DNA of 64,000 nt. Source: Mactromeris polynyma. Lineage: Eukaryota > Mollusca > Bivalvia > Venerida > Mactridae. Positions 10,676-22,990 of this stretch are shown piece by piece. The position numbers were made by a program, and so were the translations under genes. Position 1 is the stretch's first letter, and each line of letters opens with the position of its first letter. Under the pieces are notes generated by a model that saw only the letters and a program-made list of their open reading frames with translations, did no database searches and had not been told where the DNA came from. The stretch spans positions 1,426,001-1,490,000 of the forward strand of contig JASFXZ010000037.1 in NCBI GenBank assembly GCA_032209605.1, given 5' to 3'.

Positions 10676-13600
10676 TCAATAGGAATTAAACGTGTTCTGG
10701 GTGGCATATTGTAGTTTCTTTAGTTCTAGACTTTCTCTTTTTATTTGGACCATTTCTCTGTATAAAAGTAATTTTTCTTGTTTTATTTGTATCAATTCAT
10801 CTAGACAGTCACCTGAAATACATGAATTGATTGTGTTATATATATGCATATAAAACATTCAATGTAGGTACACAAATAAATTTGTGCAGACAACAATTTG
10901 TTTTCTTCATTAATCCTATATGAAGTTGTTTGTTTATTAATTTTACTGAAAATTGTAGAAAAGTATAAACATTTACAAATAATTACAAGACAGCACTAAA
11001 ACCAACCTACATTTGCGTTTCTTCGGTCCAGTCTGGTTCTTGCTGCTGGTTGAACAATTAGCAGCTGAAAGTTTGAATAAAATATGTATTAATTTTACTG
11101 TGAAAAAATATCATCACAGTATAAAAATTTACAAAGGTGATGTTTGAATTAACTTCAACATACCTCAATTTTCAGTTTTTATAAAATCACTATGAGACAA
11201 AAAATAGTATAACAATTTAATTTTAGAGTTCACAACTTTTATAATGGAATCATGGAATATACATACCTACTGACGACTGTTCTGTAAAAAAACCACACGA
11301 ACCAGGTATTTCGTTAATGGCACTCACATGAAGCTGGAAAGGTAAAAATGAGAACAAATATATCAAAATCACATAGATACAGAAGCAACCACAATCTATA
11401 ATAATGACTGGTAAAAGTGGAAAAAAAATATTTGATGCAATAACATGTATAAATTGCAGTTATATCAATATAAGATTATATCACTACAAGAAAAATTAGA
11501 ACTTACAACATCACTTATGGTGTATATTGATAATAATAACCTTTTTTTTGGAATATAAATAATGAATATTGTAATAAATAATGTTCATGCAAAGACTCAT
11601 TTTATCATTTGCATGAAATAATAGTATTATATTCAACATTGAATTTTAATTGCGTATACAGTAACATACCGGTACATGTCCTTCAACATTGTCATCATTA
11701 TCATCATTTGCAAGAGCTACATGGGCATCTGTGAATAAAAATTGTGTATCATTTTTGTAACTGCTGCCAATGAAAAATAACTTTATTCACGAGAACCATT
11801 GATTTAATAATTATTAATAAATGTATTAAAGCTTAATATCAAAATGAGACAATGAAATAGTTTACATTGAAATGAATAGTAAGTATACTGCATATACCTA
11901 TGAAGGTGTCGACCCCGCCAATGACGCCATCCACAACGCACGCTGGCAAGGATGCCATAACCTGTAAATGAAATTCAACACTTCAATTTTCATGAGATAC
12001 ACACTGAAACTTGGAACACATATAAAACTGTTCAAAAACAGTAGACACTTGTATATGTTTAATATAGCAATTAGATAATGAAATATGCAGACCGGAAACC
12101 AATTACTGTTTCTATTAATGTTGACCAAGATTAAACAGCATCATACCTTTTCCTCCAAATTGGTTATGCTTTTAATACAAGGCCCACCGCCAGTCTGCTT
12201 CATCACTCTACTCCGCTCTATAGCAACCTTCTTCACTTTAGACTGTAAATAATCATGAGCATGAATGTTTATTTTCAATCACAATTTTGAAATTGCGGGT
12301 TGAATAGGTAACAATTGTATCAGATTTAAAATTTGGAAATGCCATTATCTCCTATAAATGATTTTATTTTCATTACAATATGTACAACATAAACAGATAT
12401 TTTGTTTAATTGGTTAATTATTTAATCACACTATTGTATACATTTATATTTAAAAATCTTTATAAAAGTACAGGTACAATCTCTTGTTGTGTTAAAAAAA
12501 AATAACAGTCTCCATGCCCAATATATCACTATTATTGGAAATATATCAATTAAATTGAGATCATTAGAAAAACACTAGATCTACTGATGTACAACTTAAA
12601 CATTTTAATTAACACATAAAATTCTTAAATATATCGTAAGAAATACCTTCATGTCAGCCCACTTTTTCTTAACTCTGTCCTTCGTGCGATTTCCTACACC
12701 AACAGCATTAACTCTATAAAGAAAAATGAAAGCTTATAGTTTGCATTTTGTATGTTACGTCAGAGATCAGCATAAAATAATATAGATCTACCTCGATAAA
12801 AAATATTAATTTCAAATTTACTTTTGAAACGACCCCCAATGTCGTTTTTGTAGTCAATACACATCGTGACCTAAAACTGCGTCGAGTTAATGCCCGGTTG
12901 AAATTAGACACACAAAATAGTACCAAAATGAACGGCCAAATGTAAACGTTGAAAATAATTATTATACAACATCAAAAATAATAGTGGACATTGACTTAAA
13001 ATGAAATTAAATTTCTTCATTACGGTTATTATTACACGCCAATAATTTGTTGCGGGTAAATAGTATGCTTACGCAGTTCAAGGTCGCGCTAAAAATATAA
13101 ACATGTCGGGTGAGCGCGCATCGGATTCAATTCTCACGTAAACACAAGGAATAAGGGAGCTATCAAATGGAAACTATGATAAAAAAGTGGTGAAAATACC
13201 GGATTTCGTGAAAACATGGAATATGTGATTCTAAGTCAATAGTAGTATGCTATTGATAACAGATTTTGTGAAAACGAAAGAAATGGTCGCGAAATCATAT
13301 GATATGGCTAAGATGAGATTTAATGCTAGCTTAATTACGTAATGTTTGCTTGTTGTCGTGTAACGGAAATCATGCCAACAGCAAACTTAACGTGCTGTCG
13401 CTAGCAATAACTTCGATATTGAACAGACGGATTCTTAATGAAAGTAGAACTAGGAGGAGGAATGAAACTGAATCCTATAGGCTATAATCATTGGTTCTCT
13501 TTTGGACCACTATTGATAACATCGTCTGTCACGTGAGCCATTTTTCCCCGTAAATAACACTTTAGTTTAGCTAAACGGCATACTACCTCATATACACTTG

Positions 13601-13886
13601 TTTCTAAACTATGTGATGATGTAACAATGCAAATCAGAATGCAGATATTTGCTGAACTTGGAATTATATAGATATATGAAGATAAATAATGAAAGTAGCG
13701 ATACTGACGATTTAACGAATTTAAAATAGGTGTAATAGGTGATACTCACTGTTCGGTGACACCAACCCAAAAGTGGTTGGTCATGTCAGAAAGAAGTCTA
13801 TCGCAGCAGCTGTCGACTAAAGACTGTTTCTCGTCCTCAGACCAGTTTAACTGTCTGCTTAGGACATTAGCAGCGCTATCGGCCAT
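10676..13886 (-). CDS. Harbinger Myb/SANT-like DNA-binding protein, eight exons
   Basis: Minus-strand exons read from GT-AG sites: 13,886-13,750 (ATG); 12,713-12,647; 12,242-12,147; 11,961-11,898; 11,728-11,670; 11,333-11,267; 11,064-11,007; 10,812-10,676 (stop TGA). Phases agree through exon 7. Exons 1-2 give a Myb/SANT-like trihelix (NWSEDEKQSLVDS ... VNAVGVGNRTKDRVKKKW), exon 3 a basic SKVKKVAIERSRVMKQ, exon 4 VMASLPACVVDG, exon 5 an acidic NDDNDDN segment, exon 7 a PKKRK nuclear-localisation-like motif, and exon 8 a coiled-coil-like, lysine-rich tail (LIQIKQEKLLLYREM). In characterised Harbingers this partner imports the transposase and binds subterminal motifs. The exon 7-8 junction is out of phase for the PKKRK frame (it would give an immediate stop), so either one base was lost, exon 7 is read in the other open frame, or the junction lies elsewhere. 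Confidence 0.82.
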
Positions 13887-13977
13887 ATTCACGTTAGATG
13901 TATTGTCTTTGACGTTTCTGACAGACGACAGGTGTCATACCGCGAGAATGACGTCATTGTTCACCTCCAATTGAAGA

Positions 13978-14133
13978 GCGTATGTATACTTACGAACGTT
14001 CGTATTCGTAAGATAGCTGTCACACTTACGAACGCGTTGATAAAACGTTCGTAAGTATTTTCGTAAGTAAATTCTTACGAACGTTTCGTATCTTACGAAC
14101 ACTCGTTCGTACGAATATTGATAAAACGAGCCC
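13978..14133 (-). repeat. Harbinger right terminal/subterminal inverted repeat
   Basis: Inverted counterpart of 6,044-6,226: dense CTTACGAACG and CGTAAG motifs, terminal TTGATAAAACGAGCCC, and an internal second TTGATAAAACG at about 14,035. The Myb gene starts about 90 bp inside it, so the repeat probably also contains that gene's promoter. Confidence 0.75.
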
Positions 14134-14136
14134 ACA

Positions 14137-15055
14137 ATGTCTTACACTGATTGTTTTCAATCGTTGGGCTAGGAGCGCGCGAAGGGGCTTACTTTTATTG
14201 CTTTATCCCCGACTCTTTTGCATTAAACATACCGGACCAATCATTTCTTATTTTCCACACAGAAGTTTGTACTTCCGTTACTATTTTAAGATCAGGAAAT
14301 TCCAGTTTTACATAGCATTCATTACGACATAATATATGTAAGCCTATATAGTTATGAGAATTAACTTTGTTTCTAAAGATTTTGATTTGAGAATAATTGA
14401 AAAGAAAGATAGCATGTACTACATAATTAAAATGAAAGCCATTCGTATTATATTCGAATACTAAACAGTATTTCATATTTATCAAAAGTACGGAAACACT
14501 CTTCGAATTTGAATGATTTTTAATTTACTAAATAAAGTGAAGTCATGAAAAGGTAAACATTAACAAACATCAACATGTAATAACAGTATAATTTTGTATA
14601 AGCTATTATTTCGTGTGAATTCTGTGTAAACTATTATAAATGCCCCTCTTATCTTACGACCCCGTTGTAAATCGATTCTTATCTATATATGATTTGTCAT
14701 GTATTTTAACATACGTTTTACAAATTGATTTACTGATTGTGTTCCTCTTTACTTTTATCTGTTAGGCCTCCTTTAAAAAATGTTCGCTTGGTGTAACCAT
14801 GTTGTACGGACAAGATCTGAAGGCACAATAACATTGTCAAAACTTCATTAGTTGGATCAGTCCATATCTTATTTCTGGTTCTACATCCTTGTTACCGTTG
14901 ACATTCTCACTTTAGTCATGTTATGCAATAAGTGACGTATATAAATTCACGTAGGTGAAACGTACAATACACATTATTGATAGAAAGATAGATAATAAGC
15001 CATAAAACACATTACAGACAAATGTAATGTCAACATGATATGCATGTATATGAAA
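14137..15055. other. Non-coding stretch, nothing recognised
   Basis: AT-rich DNA right of the Harbinger element. Only short, unsupported open frames occur; no repeat, RNA gene or splice pattern was recognised. Confidence 0.5.
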
Positions 15056-15059
15056 CTGC

Positions 15060-15240
15060 ATAAATTCTCCTCAGTCGACAAGGTCATTCCTGGCACCCCT
15101 ATTCCCATACATGTTTATCTTGCATAACCTAATATTTTGTAGATTCTAGTTTTCCTGGGGATCTTTGTGAGGAGGCATTGTCTTATGTATGTTCTGTTCC
15201 CTGTATCAATTTTATTCAACTCTTATATAGAACACATATT
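15060..15240 (-). repeat. Dispersed repeat family B, fragment
   Basis: The segment around 15,172-15,212, reverse-complemented, reads ACAGGGAAC ... ACATACATAAGACAATGCCTCC and matches 41,741-41,780. Related pieces occur near 42,620-42,690. Probably a remnant of a non-autonomous element; ends undefined. Confidence 0.45.
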
Positions 15241-18240
15241 TAAAGAATAATTTGATATAAGGAACTCACTTAAATTACTTAATGCATAATTTACGGCCAA
15301 GTCATTATGACTATAGCGACAACCTGATAAAAAGATGACATTAAAATCAAGACGAAGTCTAGGACATAAAAGGACAAGGACCATTAATACTTAATTAAGG
15401 TCACAAGTTGTATTGCACACGGAGAATTGAGACATTTTTTGTGAAATAACTTTCCGTTTATTTTTTCTCAAATTGTAGTGGTAGAACCCGTCGTTATGGT
15501 CAATATCAAGACGACACTCAGAGTTGTTCTGCTGTTAATTGTTGTTACCCAGACAGAAGATTGGAAGTGGCATGAGTAGACCTGTTTTGTAATGATACAT
15601 TGGCTATATGGATATGTCTATTTCCTCGAAGAATATTATTTGATATGGGGATAGAGGACAATGAAAAATTCATGCACAGTAATTAATAGCTGTTAAAGAT
15701 ATGTTTCTATTGTATTTGAAAATATTGAAAACACCATGAACGTCAAACATGAAAACACGAAAGTCCCTCTTGAAATGTGAATTAATTAATAATTTGCTGT
15801 ATTATATTATCAAATTAATATTCAGAAATAATTCATCAATATGTAACGGCTTATTATTTTGCATATATATGTAAATATAATCATAGTTATTATACCAAAG
15901 TGGTAATTTGTTATAGATAAATCAGTAATTCGTAAGGTTTGTAAAAAATCCAGAATGCTTACTGCTCAATAATTTGAAATCCAAGATAAAACTAGGGTAG
16001 GTAGCTTAAGAGGAGATTTGGCTTTGAGTTGCCTTTGAAGCATATTTCGAGGGCTCAACACTGTCGTAACTAAATTTTTTCACAAAATGATGTTTTGCAT
16101 TTTTGATATGCGTTATCAATGTTCTAATTATGGTAAACTATTTAGCAAAAATTCTGTCTACAAAGTACTGAAAATACAAACTGGTCCAAATGTCGCATCT
16201 TAGTTTGCCTATTTTGCACTTGAGTTACATTCAGTGTTACACCAAAAAGTCCATCAAAGCTGCTCTTTAAAAGTATGCAACATTATAGGAACTCAGTATT
16301 TTATTATTTCAAACTGTGTTGTAAGTGAGATGGTGTCTTACAAATACTATTTCATTTGAGCAACAAACATAAAAGGCTCATATTTTACAGTAAAAAATGT
16401 TTTTCTCTGATTAAACTAATTTAGATTCTATGATTCCATGCTATTTCATTCTGCAGTTCAGTAACTCATCATTTACTCATAAATCAAATATACACAACAA
16501 GAGGGTCTAGATGTTCCTAGATTAAAGTTGAGTTAAGATGAGATGATGTTGAAGTTTCTTATAGAAATATTAACAACAACGACCCAACCTTTGGCGGCCA
16601 TGTAATTTGATGGATCAAACTTATATAATAAAATATTGTTACTGTTCCTACCACACTCCCTTTGCATGTATTATGGGACAGGTGCATGTCTGTGAACCAA
16701 TAGACAGAATGGCAGTGACAGTATGTGCATGACAGTGATGTTAGTTTGTTCAAAGAATAAAGAGTAAATAAGAATAAAACCAATAGTAAATTACCAGTAA
16801 CAGGACAGGGTGACTGTCTGTTGGGATACCTCATGGTCAGACAGAGTTATAAATATTGTTAGGAAAAGGTTTTTCACAAAACTATTGTATGTGGAATGAA
16901 ACTATACTTGAATTAAGACGAGATGGCAGGAACTTAATGGTGAAAATGGGATGCATGTTTCTGTTTAACCTGTTAAGGTAGGGAAGAGCAAAAGATGACT
17001 GATTGGAATCTAGAAATATAGTCTTAAGGGTGTGCCAGTTCAAATTGGTTTACAGTAATATTTAACGCTGGACTTGTTTTGATTAAACGATGCTTGACTG
17101 TCTCATTCTTGCATACATTGACATGTGTATAATGAGACATGCACACATGGATCATATTACAGGTTCGACCTGACAAGTGTATGATAGCACAGTTACATAC
17201 TGTTTCAATGTTAACTTGTGGTGTTGTGTGTGAGGAAATCTGTTCTGATGGCCTTTAATGTGATTCATGGCCAATACCGAGATTACTTTGCATATCCCTT
17301 TTATTCATACTTTTCGACTTTAGAGGACTTAATAATAATTTTATAAGCTCTGGTAATCTGTGCGGGAAGCTACAATGAGGTTACAGACCTATAGCTGGGC
17401 CATGTGTAAACAAACAAACCTCAGATTTGACTGAGTCGGGAAGGTCATGAATATAAAGGAAGAAGAGTAGGGGCACTGGGGCAGATACTTAGCGACGCAT
17501 TACATGACAGGGACTTAATATAATACCCTTCACTACTACTGACTGTGATCTGTGACTGTCTCACTTGACCATCTTCAATAGAACCCCTGCTGGAGTTCAT
17601 GTTGTATGTTATGATTTGAGAAGTCAAGAGGATGTTTACTTGATAAGATATTATTGACCAACAATTTACGAAGAGTACATGGAGCAGATGTGGGTCTATA
17701 ATCTGGGTCAGTGGTATCATCTTTCTCAAATTGGGAAGAGATGTTTGCTGTGGGTTGAGATGAATTTAGGGACTTTTCATATTACTAGCAAAGATCTCAT
17801 AGCAGAGTATCTTTTAGACTGTAGACTAATGTCACTAACTCATATCTGCAGCATTATTTTATTAGATGTTTGTTTGTATTTTAAGACATATTTAGGATCT
17901 ATTTTAATATAGGCCATTTGCGGATATTTCTTATTCCTTCAGATGCATGTATGCGGTATTGGTACAGAGTCAAGGGCAAAATGCCCGCGAAAGCGAACTA
18001 GAAAGTATCTAATATGTTTGTTATATAAAGCTTCATAGGATTTTATAGTTTCAGTTTAAATTTCCTTAATTGATTTTGGTAATCAGCTGGACATTCCTTA
18101 TTGCCCCTTCCCCACAGATGATTGCCCTTACATCTTCTCAACTCCTGATGTTTTGTGTGCTGATATTTCCCTGGGGTCATTGTAGAAATACATTATCTTG
18201 TTAACGAAATTAATGATAACTTTTTTTCTAGATGGTACAA
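15241..18240. other. Non-coding stretch, nothing recognised
   Basis: Three kilobases of AT-rich sequence. The open frames are short, lack homology I can recognise and are not joined by convincing splice sites. No tandem repeat or RNA gene was seen. Confidence 0.45.
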
Positions 18241-18259
18241 TCTCATAATTATTTGTATT

Positions 18260-19302
18260 TTAGTCAGTATAGGATGTAGAATGAAATGAGATTATCATTA
18301 AGAGGATTCTACCAATTGACCATAATGGATTTAATACCTGAATCCTGATTTTGATCAGAGTTCTTTTCACCTTTTGGTAGTTTATCTCCTCTCCATTTTT
18401 GAATATTGAGTAACCGTAGGGAGTTCTTTGGAACCGTAATTCTGAATTTGGACAAATCTGGAAATTGCCTTTCTGATTTAAGCGTATCAAATTCAATCTT
18501 CTCCACAGTTCTTCTACCAAAAACCTCTGTATCTTTTAAGATTTTGGCCTTTGAACCGTTTATAAAATTCTTGGTGCTGTCCCATTTAGCTTGTCTGAAT
18601 TCTTGAATGTTTCTGGTGAACCTGTCTGAGGTTTGATGCTGTCTTTGCAGAAGACTATATTGTGGTCTGAAATACTAGCTTGGACAGTAACATGGCTACA
18701 TAAAGTTGGATTGGTTAAGAATAAATCAAGTACATAAGAATTTTGGGTGGGCAAGTTAACGTTTTGTGAGACTGTGATCACTGAAGACATAAAGTAACTT
18801 GTCATAAATTGGAGGACAGTTCCAGACAAACTTCATTACAAGCACATGATTGTCATCCCAGTATAACTTTGGGTTTTTAAAGACTTTTCCAGCTTGAGGA
18901 TTATAACTTTAGAAATCATTTCCAATTGATCTGTAAAAGGCATTAACGTTCAATGTAACATTTTCATCTTCATTTGAACCAATAGGATATCATATGATAT
19001 ACTAAGATAATTCCGTGAGGTAGAGACAAACTGGTACCTGGTATTTACTCTGCAAAGCACACCACCACTATTACCACTTTTTCCTCCCTAACGATGAAGG
19101 GAAGATTATTTAAGTTGGCCGAAGGTGATGATTGGTAAGCCAGGACTCCCAATACTGTAATTGTATTATAATATCTGGTTTGTGAATGTCCAGGACCTAA
19201 ACTCATGTTTTGTACGGACAATGGACTTGGCAAATTTAAATGTTTAAGCAGTTGCAGTAGGAGCATCATAAGAACGAGACTACCGAAACTAATTACATTC
19301 AA
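18260..19302 (-). pseudogene. Decayed LINE endonuclease region
   Basis: On the minus strand a frame at 18,829-18,560 reads LDLFLTNPTLCSHV followed by ISDHNIVFC, the typical pre-terminal and SDH motifs of CR1/Jockey-like LINE endonucleases. Upstream (to 19,302) and downstream (to 18,260) are further fragments in other frames, including FKNPKLYWDD, interrupted by stops and frameshifts. No reverse-transcriptase motif follows. An old, inactive insertion; the boundaries are approximate. Confidence 0.65.
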
Positions 19303-20590
19303 ACATTCAGTTACATAGATGATATTTTATCAAAGTTCTTTTTTAATTATATGTATTTTTTTAATTTTCACATTTTATGCAAACAATTTATTAGCATAAA
19401 TCAAACTAAATGATTATTTGTTATGGTATGGTTCAGAATTTTAAATAAAATGTAATTACAAATCTACCAATGTCAAGTAAATACTTTTAAATACATATCT
19501 AACATTGTCTTGAAAAATACCTTTTCTACATTATTGAGTAAAAGTACATTATAAAAGCAGAAAGCCTTCAGAATTTCAAAAAGATATATGCCCCTAATTA
19601 TTTGACCATTTTCATATACATTTATCTGGTGGAAGATGTGATTTGTTTCTCGAAATCGGTTGATGATGATTTTATTATATATCAAATACTATACTTTGAC
19701 CAGTTTTTTTAAATTGTATCTGTAAGTTTGAACACATTCTTGGTAATTTGAATAATAAAAAAGATAAAAATCACAAAAATACTACAATATCATTTATACG
19801 TTAATGAAAATTGATGTTTGAACGTTTCACCAGACATGTGGTATTTAATCCAATGAGGTAATCTTGATGTCAACAATGGAAAAGGGAAGTTACTTCATCA
19901 TTCAGTTCTTTTAGATAAAGTTACAACACTGATGCATACTTTTGAAGTTTCACTATCATGTTTAAGTTGAAAACTGTCGTATGTCAAGTAACGACAGTGT
20001 TGCATAAACTTTTCTTGTTTTTTTTTTAACTTTTGAAGTGACAAACTGTCGTAAGTCAGTTGTTTTATTAAATGGCTTTTTTCAAAAACTCAACAAATAA
20101 TCATATAACTAACACATTATGTAACATCTTGACATTGGACATTGTAAGAAGAAAATGAGAATGTTTTCCTTCTTCTGAACAATTTGTGAAAAGTGAGTGA
20201 CGACTACTAGACTTTGGTACTGAATGGTATTATCACTTTAGTTAATGTGTTTTGGACAGTTGTCGCTGTTACTAAAATGGAAATGAAATTTCTAATTAAT
20301 TGTAGCTTAAAATGTATTTATCATTTTGTTGCTTTTGTATGTATAGATGGGTTTTTGTCGTAAAGATTCATCTCTAATAATGTTTTCGTCATTGTTTGAA
20401 TACGGAGTTCATATGCAGTTAAACTGGCTTAAGATCCCAAGTTTTTATACCGCCAGTTTCAAAGCTGTGGAGCCGTGACGTAACTAAGTTTTTCGGTATA
20501 TTTTAATTGTTGTGCAGTCTTTTGTTGTTACATCAATCCATCATACCCTAGGGATCTATGTGGGAGCACCGATGTACGATTTGTAACCTC
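19303..20590. other. Non-coding stretch
   Basis: AT-rich DNA with no recognisable gene. AACTGTCGTA(A/T)GTCA occurs twice (about 19,973 and 20,045), a short local repeat of unknown meaning. Confidence 0.4.
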
Positions 20591-20599
20591 TTCTTTAGG

Positions 20600-20635
20600 T
20601 GACGTCATTTCCAGACAACGTCACATGTGACGTCA
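20600..20635. promoter_or_regulatory. Paired consensus CRE sites
   Basis: The palindrome TGACGTCA occurs at 20,600-20,607 and 20,628-20,635, start to start 28 bp, with a third at 21,265-21,272. These are full cAMP-response elements (CREB/ATF family). They precede the candidate exons at 21,364 onward by 0.7 kb and could belong to that gene's promoter; function is inference from motif only. Confidence 0.3.
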
Positions 20636-21363
20636 CAATATAGACAATACTTGCCCCATATGGCAGTATGAAAACAAAGTGAGCAAATGGATAAAAAATA
20701 AATTCCTGCTTGCATATAGTGTCATCACCAATCTCATTGAAATCAGCCCCTACTTTAGCTCCATTACTTTCCGCTGTTAGGATCTCACTACACTCCGTAA
20801 GAGGTCACGTTCATATAACCTCTCTAAAATAGATATGCATAACCAGGTGCTCGTTTGTGGTCCAATACAATTTCTTCTTACAAAACCGTGTTTGTCGTCT
20901 TTCTCAAACTATTATTTACTTTTTTAATGTTGCACAGACGTTCTTCGTTTATTAGGAGTTTCTGTTTATACTGTTATATTCTGTCTTTTAACGTCCTTCC
21001 TGCCGCTTCCAGTTATGAATATTTCCAAAGACGAAACACCACTCGAACAACCAAAGAATGTTGCCGTGTATGAGTTGAGGGTGTGTTAACGGGCGCAGCC
21101 ATATTGGTCTACGCTCAAATAGAATTTACGGAGCTCGTCGGAGATTGACGAATATTCATAACTCGAAACCAGTCATTAGATCCAGTTAGCGTATAGTATA
21201 GGAGCGTGCGACAGGAGCGGATATTAATGAGATTGGTGTCATCACATGTTGCGTTTTCTTGAAATGACGTCACTTACAGCAGAGGTTGCAAATCCCAAAA
21301 CAGCGCACATGTGGTCTTCACAGCGCTTGCCTTTCTCACTTGTAGTCAATTTTATTATTTCAG

Positions 21364-21435
21364 TCGGTGTAACTCCACGTAGATCCACCTCTAGAAATGT
21401 GAGCAATGGGATCCACATTAATGGTACAATTCCAG
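21364..21435 (+). CDS. Candidate host exon A, 72 nt, phase 1-1
   Basis: Preceded by a pyrimidine-rich tract ending TTATTTCAG and followed by the donor CCAG|GTATTC. In the phase that also suits exons B and C it encodes GVTPRRSTSRNVSNGIHING followed by TIP. Length is a multiple of three, so it can be skipped without a frameshift. It is about 80% similar to the exon at 22,064. The protein was not recognised. No 5' exon or ATG could be assigned. Confidence 0.45.
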
Positions 21436-22063
21436 GTATTCTACTACTTATGAGAATTAGTTTTCATGGTTATATAATGCTCACAAACTGCAAGCAGTAA
21501 ACATGCAGTACAACATGAATTTATTTTAATCATGAACTACTTTAATCATGTCATGAAATATGTTCAGTACTTTACCAACCGATACATTTCTTTAGGTATT
21601 TTTACTTGAAATAAATTATCTCCAATCCTATATAATATAGCTTGCAATTTATACACTTTAACTATAAATATATTACGAATTTGCTTACGATAATTCATTG
21701 AACATTGTTATCAATGTATGACAATACTTGCAACCTTGTCAATGTCTAAATAATATTATGATGCCTTAAAAGATGTTTTTACTTTCAAAGGTCAAATTTT
21801 TCCAGAAAGAAATCTTGTAAATCCTTTTTTACGGATGGAATATTGCCATTGTTTTGTGATAAATCATCATCGTTGTTTATCGCAAATACATAAACGTAGT
21901 TTATTTCAATTAACTGATCCATTAGTTTCAGTTAATTTCGTCATTGTTCAGACTTTATCCAAAATGGATGTGAAATAATTAAATAATAGTGTCTTCTTTA
22001 AAGAAGGCGGAAGTCAATTATTAAAAAAATAGTTGTTTTTATATGTTATATCTATATTTGTAG

Positions 22064-22129
22064 TTGGTGTACCTCAAAGTATATCCACGTCTAGAAATGT
22101 GAGGATCCATATTGGTGGTACGATTCCAG
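22064..22129 (+). CDS. Candidate host exon B, 66 nt, duplicate of exon A
   Basis: Acceptor TATATTTGTAG, donor CCAG|GTATTCTACTACT; the donor flank is identical over more than ten bases to that of exon A, so the duplication includes intron sequence. It encodes GVPQSISTSRNVRIHIGGTI plus P in the same phase (1-1). Reading A then B then C keeps one open frame. Function unknown. Confidence 0.45.
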
Positions 22130-22344
22130 GTATTCTACTACTAAACTGATTGTAACCTTCGCCATAAAATCTTTATATGCTGGTTTCAGTCCATTCATTA
22201 GAATTAATGGATACATATTAGGTTTGATATACGAATCGGATTGAGTTAGGGATTATTTTGTCGCTTGTGTTTTAATTGCTTTGTAAGTGACCTAGATTTT
22301 CGTATAAATGCCCTTGGCTTAGGTATTGATATTGGTAAAAATAA

Positions 22345-22990
22345 AATATGTCAATTCTGCTGTATGCAGATGACATTCCTTTACTAGCTAAAAGGAACAT
22401 CATTTACAAACTATGTTTCATGTTTTGCTAAAATTGTGTGATAATAATCACATGATGGAAAACTTGTCTAAAAGTAATCATAAAATGCCAAATATCACAG
22501 TATATTTTAAGTGCAATGATAATGTTCTTCAGTATGCAGATAAATACACATACCTTGGACATGCACGAACAGAGCATTTAGATTATGGTATCACAATCAG
22601 CAGGCCTCCTGATAACTAACTTTGAAAGTATTGGTCGTATGACGTATCACGTATATAGCAAGCATGCCAGTCGTCAATTGCGTATGATGCTTCCATATGG
22701 TATACAGAAAGCATTGTCAGCACTGATGCTGTCAAAAACATGACTGCGAGTTTTTCTTTGGCTCAGGCATGTATACGCCTAGGTCCGAAATTTCTGGTGA
22801 CATGGGCTGGTAACCAACATATATCGGGCTGTTCAATTTCGAGTAGATACGCTGCTATGGCTAGTTCTAAAATCAACAAACTTGTTTTAAGTTACTGCCT
22901 ACAAATATCAGACAGAGGTTATAAAGGTTGGCAATTTAATGTTTTAGGAATTTAAAAAATATATAATTTAGTGAATATATTGATATGGAT
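22345..22990 (+). pseudogene. Decayed LINE reverse-transcriptase 3' part
   Basis: SILLYADDIPLLAK at about 22,350-22,391 contains the catalytic YADD box. It is followed, after a frame change, by LSKSNHKMPNITVYFKCNDN and YADKYTYLGHARTEHLDYGI (about 22,455-22,595), the conserved post-YADD NxxKT and YLG region of the RT thumb, then a further degraded piece to about 22,990. Several stops and shifts make it inactive. A different family from the 2.4-5.5 kb LINE. Confidence 0.75.

Larger units (their letters stand above)
6044..14133 (+). mobile_element. PIF/Harbinger DNA transposon, 8.1 kb
   Basis: Left end GGGCCCGTTTTATCAA and right end (reverse complement) GGGCTCGTTTTATCAA form the terminal inverted repeat. 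ACA lies directly outside both ends (6,041-6,043 and 14,134-14,136), a 3-bp candidate target duplication, the length used by this superfamily although TWA is more usual. Inside are the two genes typical of Harbinger elements, a HARBI1-like DDE transposase (plus) and a Myb/SANT-like DNA-binding protein (minus), arranged tail to tail. A 178-bp MITE lies in a transposase intron. The two transposase lesions described below suggest this copy is no longer autonomous. Confidence 0.88.

Noticed and set aside
17162..17177. GGTTCGACCTGAC as tRNA B box
   Set aside because: It is a short palindrome without an A box or cloverleaf; no tRNA gene was found in the window.
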